Shown here: positions 5,456-7,310 of the stretch, piece after piece
Position numbering within the stretch: position 1 is the stretch's first letter
How the letters are laid out: each line of letters starts with the position of its first letter
Assembly (NCBI GenBank): GCA_002441145.1
Contig: DJVK01000007.1
Coordinates: 120,047 to 127,356, forward strand
Length of the DNA: 7,310 nucleotides
From: Candidatus Saccharibacteria bacterium UBA6258
Lineage (GTDB): Bacteria > Patescibacteriota > Saccharimonadia > Saccharimonadales > Saccharimonadaceae
Direction: 5' to 3'
The notes under the pieces: generated by a model
What the model was told of the DNA's origin: nothing
The model's input: the letters and a program-made list of their open reading frames with translations, nothing else
Database searches by the model: none
Position numbers and translations under genes: made by a program

Positions 5456-7273
5456 CTACTTGTTACGCTTACGTTGGTTAGGGTCAAGGAATCGTTTGCG
5501 AAGGCGTAGGCTCTTTGGCGTGACTTCAAGCAATTCATCGTCTTCGATAAAGTCGATACATTGCTCAAGACTTAACTCGATGAATGGAGTCAGCTGTACA
5601 GTACCATCACTTGATGAGCTGCGCATGTTAGTAAGGTGCTTAGCCTTACATACGTTTACTTCAAGATCTTCTTGGCGAGTGTAAAGGCCGATAATCATTC
5701 CGCCGTATACCTGGACGGCTGGACCAACAAATAATTGCCCGCGGCTTTCTGCATTCTGCAAGGCATATGGCGTGGTAGTACCGGCTTCGAAGGCAATAAG
5801 AACGCCGTTACGAGTTGTCTGTAGCTTGCCGCCCATTGGCTGGTAGCCGTGCGGCAGGCTGTTCATGATAACTGTTCCCTTTGTTCCGGTAAGGAGAAGG
5901 TTACGAAGACCAATCATTGCGCGAGTAGGTAGAATGTAGGTCATACGCGCAGCACCACTACTTGCCTGCTCTTGCTTGAGCAAGATTGCTCGGCGAGCAC
6001 CAAGTTCTTGGCTGACGACGCCGACAAATTCGGGCGAAACTTCGATCTGGAGCTCTTCGACTGGTTCTTGTGTTTCACCATCTTTTTCGATTGTCACGAC
6101 TTGTGGACGACCGACTTCGAATTCGAACCCTTCGCGGCGCATAGTTTCAATCAATACCGAAAGGTGTAGCTCGCCACGGCCGCTCACGGTAAATCCAATA
6201 CCGTTTTCTTCGACACGTAATGCAACGTTGGTTTCGAGTTCTTTTTTAAGACGGTCACCAATTTGGCGGCTTGTGCTAAATTCACCTTCTTTACCCTTGA
6301 ATGGGCTGGTGTTTGGGCCAAGGTACATACTTAGCGTTGGGGCTTCGATGTCGATGACTGGCAATGCTTCAGGGTTTTCTTTGTCGGCAATCGTTTCACC
6401 GATGTGGGCTTCGCTAATACCAGTTAGTGCGACGATGTCGCCGGCAATCGCGCTATCGACTTCTTCGCGGCCAAGACCACGGTAACCGAATAGCTTATCG
6501 ATGCGACCACTAATTTGCACGCCATCGCGTTTGATCAACGTGACAGCCATGCCCTTTTTAGCAATACCACGGCTAATGCGACCAATAGCGTATTTACCAA
6601 GGAATGAGTCGTATTGCAATGCCGTTACGAGTAACTGCAATGCACCATTTGCATCAACCTTAGGTGCGGGGATATCACTGATGATAGCTTCGAAGATTGG
6701 AGTCAGGCCGGCGTGCTCTGACGTATTGTCAGGTAGTGTCGTCCATGCTTTACCTTCACGACCAATGGCATAATACACTGGGTAGTGCAGCTGAGCGTCG
6801 TCGGTAGCAAGTTCTAGGAATAAGTCTGAAAGTTCATCTTCGACTTCGTGAATACGGCGTGATGGCTTGTCAATCTTGTTGATGACGACAATAGGCTTAA
6901 GGCCTAGCTCGAGTGCCTTAGAAAGCACGAACTTAGTCTGAGGCATAGGGCCTTCTTGCGCGTCGACGATGAGCATGACGCCGTCAGCCATGTTGAGAGT
7001 ACGCTCAACTTCGCCAGAAAAGTCGGCGTGTCCTGGGGTGTCGATAATATTAATTTTGTAGTCACCGTAGTAGATAGATGTCTGTTTTGCAGTAATCGTA
7101 ATACCGCGTTCGTGTTCTTGGTCGCCGCTGTCCATGATGAGATCTTGGGTCATTTCGGCCTGGTTATCACGGAACGTGTTGCTTTGTTTAAGCAAACCAT
7201 CAACCATCGTTGTCTTTCCGTGGTCGACGTGCGCGATAATCGCGATATTGCGTATAAGTGTTGCGTCTTTCAT
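5456..7273 (-). CDS. typA: Ribosome-associated translational GTPase TypA/BipA
   Basis: This 605-residue protein is a full-length TypA/BipA, a translational GTPase that binds the 70S ribosome near the EF-G site and supports ribosome assembly and growth under stress such as cold. G motifs are G1 AHVDHGKTT (14-22), G2 GITIT (57-61), G3 DTPGH (78-82) and G4 NKID (132-135). The G5 region reads YAIGREG (168-174), where relatives usually have YASG or YASA, so the usual Ser is Ile here. The beta-barrel domain II (about 205-300), EF-G-like domain III with SGRGELHLSVLIE (364-376) and the TypA-specific C-terminal domain, ending in TPKSLRLRKR (585-594) and a basic tail, are all present. ATG at 7273 matches the usual N-terminus. 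No Shine-Dalgarno site lies directly before it; a hairpin separates it from an AAGGAA stretch. It is followed after 5 nt by the EamA gene. Confidence 0.96.
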   Translation of the reverse strand: MKDATLIRNIAIIAHVDHGKTTMVDGLLKQSNTFRDNQAEMTQDLIMDSGDQEHERGITITAKQTSIYYGDYKINIIDTPGHADFSGEVERTLNMADGVMLIVDAQEGPMPQTKFVLSKALELGLKPIVVINKIDKPSRRIHEVEDELSDLFLELATDDAQLHYPVYYAIGREGKAWTTLPDNTSEHAGLTPIFEAIISDIPAPKVDANGALQLLVTALQYDSFLGKYAIGRISRGIAKKGMAVTLIKRDGVQISGRIDKLFGYRGLGREEVDSAIAGDIVALTGISEAHIGETIADKENPEALPVIDIEAPTLSMYLGPNTSPFKGKEGEFSTSRQIGDRLKKELETNVALRVEENGIGFTVSGRGELHLSVLIETMRREGFEFEVGRPQVVTIEKDGETQEPVEELQIEVSPEFVGVVSQELGARRAILLKQEQASSGAARMTYILPTRAMIGLRNLLLTGTKGTVIMNSLPHGYQPMGGKLQTTRNGVLIAFEAGTTTPYALQNAESRGQLFVGPAVQVYGGMIIGLYTRQEDLEVNVCKAKHLTNMRSSSSDGTVQLTPFIELSLEQCIDFIEDDELLEVTPKSLRLRKRFLDPNQRKRNK

Positions 7274-7281
7274 AAAATAAC

Positions 7282-7303
7282 GGCCTGCAAATTTCTACAG
7301 ACC
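7282..7303 (-). promoter_or_regulatory. Hairpin in the typA leader, between an SD-like stretch and the start codon
   Basis: On the - strand, GGTCTGTAG can pair with TTGCAGGCC around an AAAT loop: nine pairs, three of them G-U. AAGGAA (7304-7309) lies directly upstream, and GTTATTTT plus the typA ATG directly downstream. The hairpin could bring the SD-like stretch to about 8 nt from the ATG. It could also be the terminator of a gene outside the window, since a T-rich run follows. Confidence 0.35.
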
Positions 7304-7310
7304 TTCCTTA

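Noticed and set aside
5275..5568. 97-codon - strand open frame across the typA-EamA junction
   Set aside because: It overlaps both genes in another frame; the typA C-terminus and the EamA helices explain the region fully.
5976..6485. 169-codon + strand open frame antisense to typA
   Set aside because: It has a Ser/Arg/Pro-rich, low-complexity composition typical of the antisense frame of a conserved gene, and no promoter or RBS was seen.
1..7310. CRISPR arrays, tRNA/rRNA genes, insertion sequences, attachment sites
   Set aside because: I saw no direct-repeat arrays, cloverleaf-like stretches, transposase motifs or long terminal inverted repeats on either strand.

Overview
The window reads as part of a small, streamlined bacterial genome. 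My best guess is the Patescibacteria/CPR group, possibly Saccharibacteria (TM7). The grounds are a compact layout, glycosidases without signal peptides, promoters that appear to sit directly against start codons, weak use of Shine-Dalgarno sites, and the general look of the TypA protein. TGA is not needed as a sense codon in any gene here. The taxon is an inference; there is no rRNA or other decisive marker.

Layout from left to right. A debranching-enzyme-family glycosidase (53-1528, +) is preceded by a perfect TATAAT box and ends tail-to-tail, overlapping by 18 bp, with a GH13 alpha-glucosidase (1511-3151, -). That gene lies 1 nt downstream of a GH37 trehalase (3153-4766, -), so these two form an operon with a promoter at 4774-4802. 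The gap 4767-5015 is not empty. On the + strand it carries a well-formed promoter (4878-4906), an A-rich stretch with a possible 12-codon ORF, and a strong intrinsic terminator (4996-5017), which together predict an RNA of about 105 nt. To the right, on the - strand, are a half-size EamA-type membrane protein (5016-5450) and, 5 nt upstream of it, the ribosome-associated GTPase gene typA/bipA (5456-7273).

How the genes fit together. The three glycosidases form a cytoplasmic alpha-glucoside module. The debranching-type enzyme would trim branched alpha-glucan, the GH13 enzyme would release glucose from short alpha-glucosides, and trehalase would split trehalose into two glucoses. No transporter, phosphorylase or glucokinase is present in the window. 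If the organism is an episymbiont, trehalose and glycogen from an actinobacterial host would be a plausible source; that is inference. typA and the EamA gene form a separate translation/membrane pair.

The least explained items are the predicted small RNA or peptide unit at 4913-5017, the apparently leaderless glycosidase mRNAs, and a hairpin lying exactly between a purine-rich Shine-Dalgarno-like stretch and the typA start codon.
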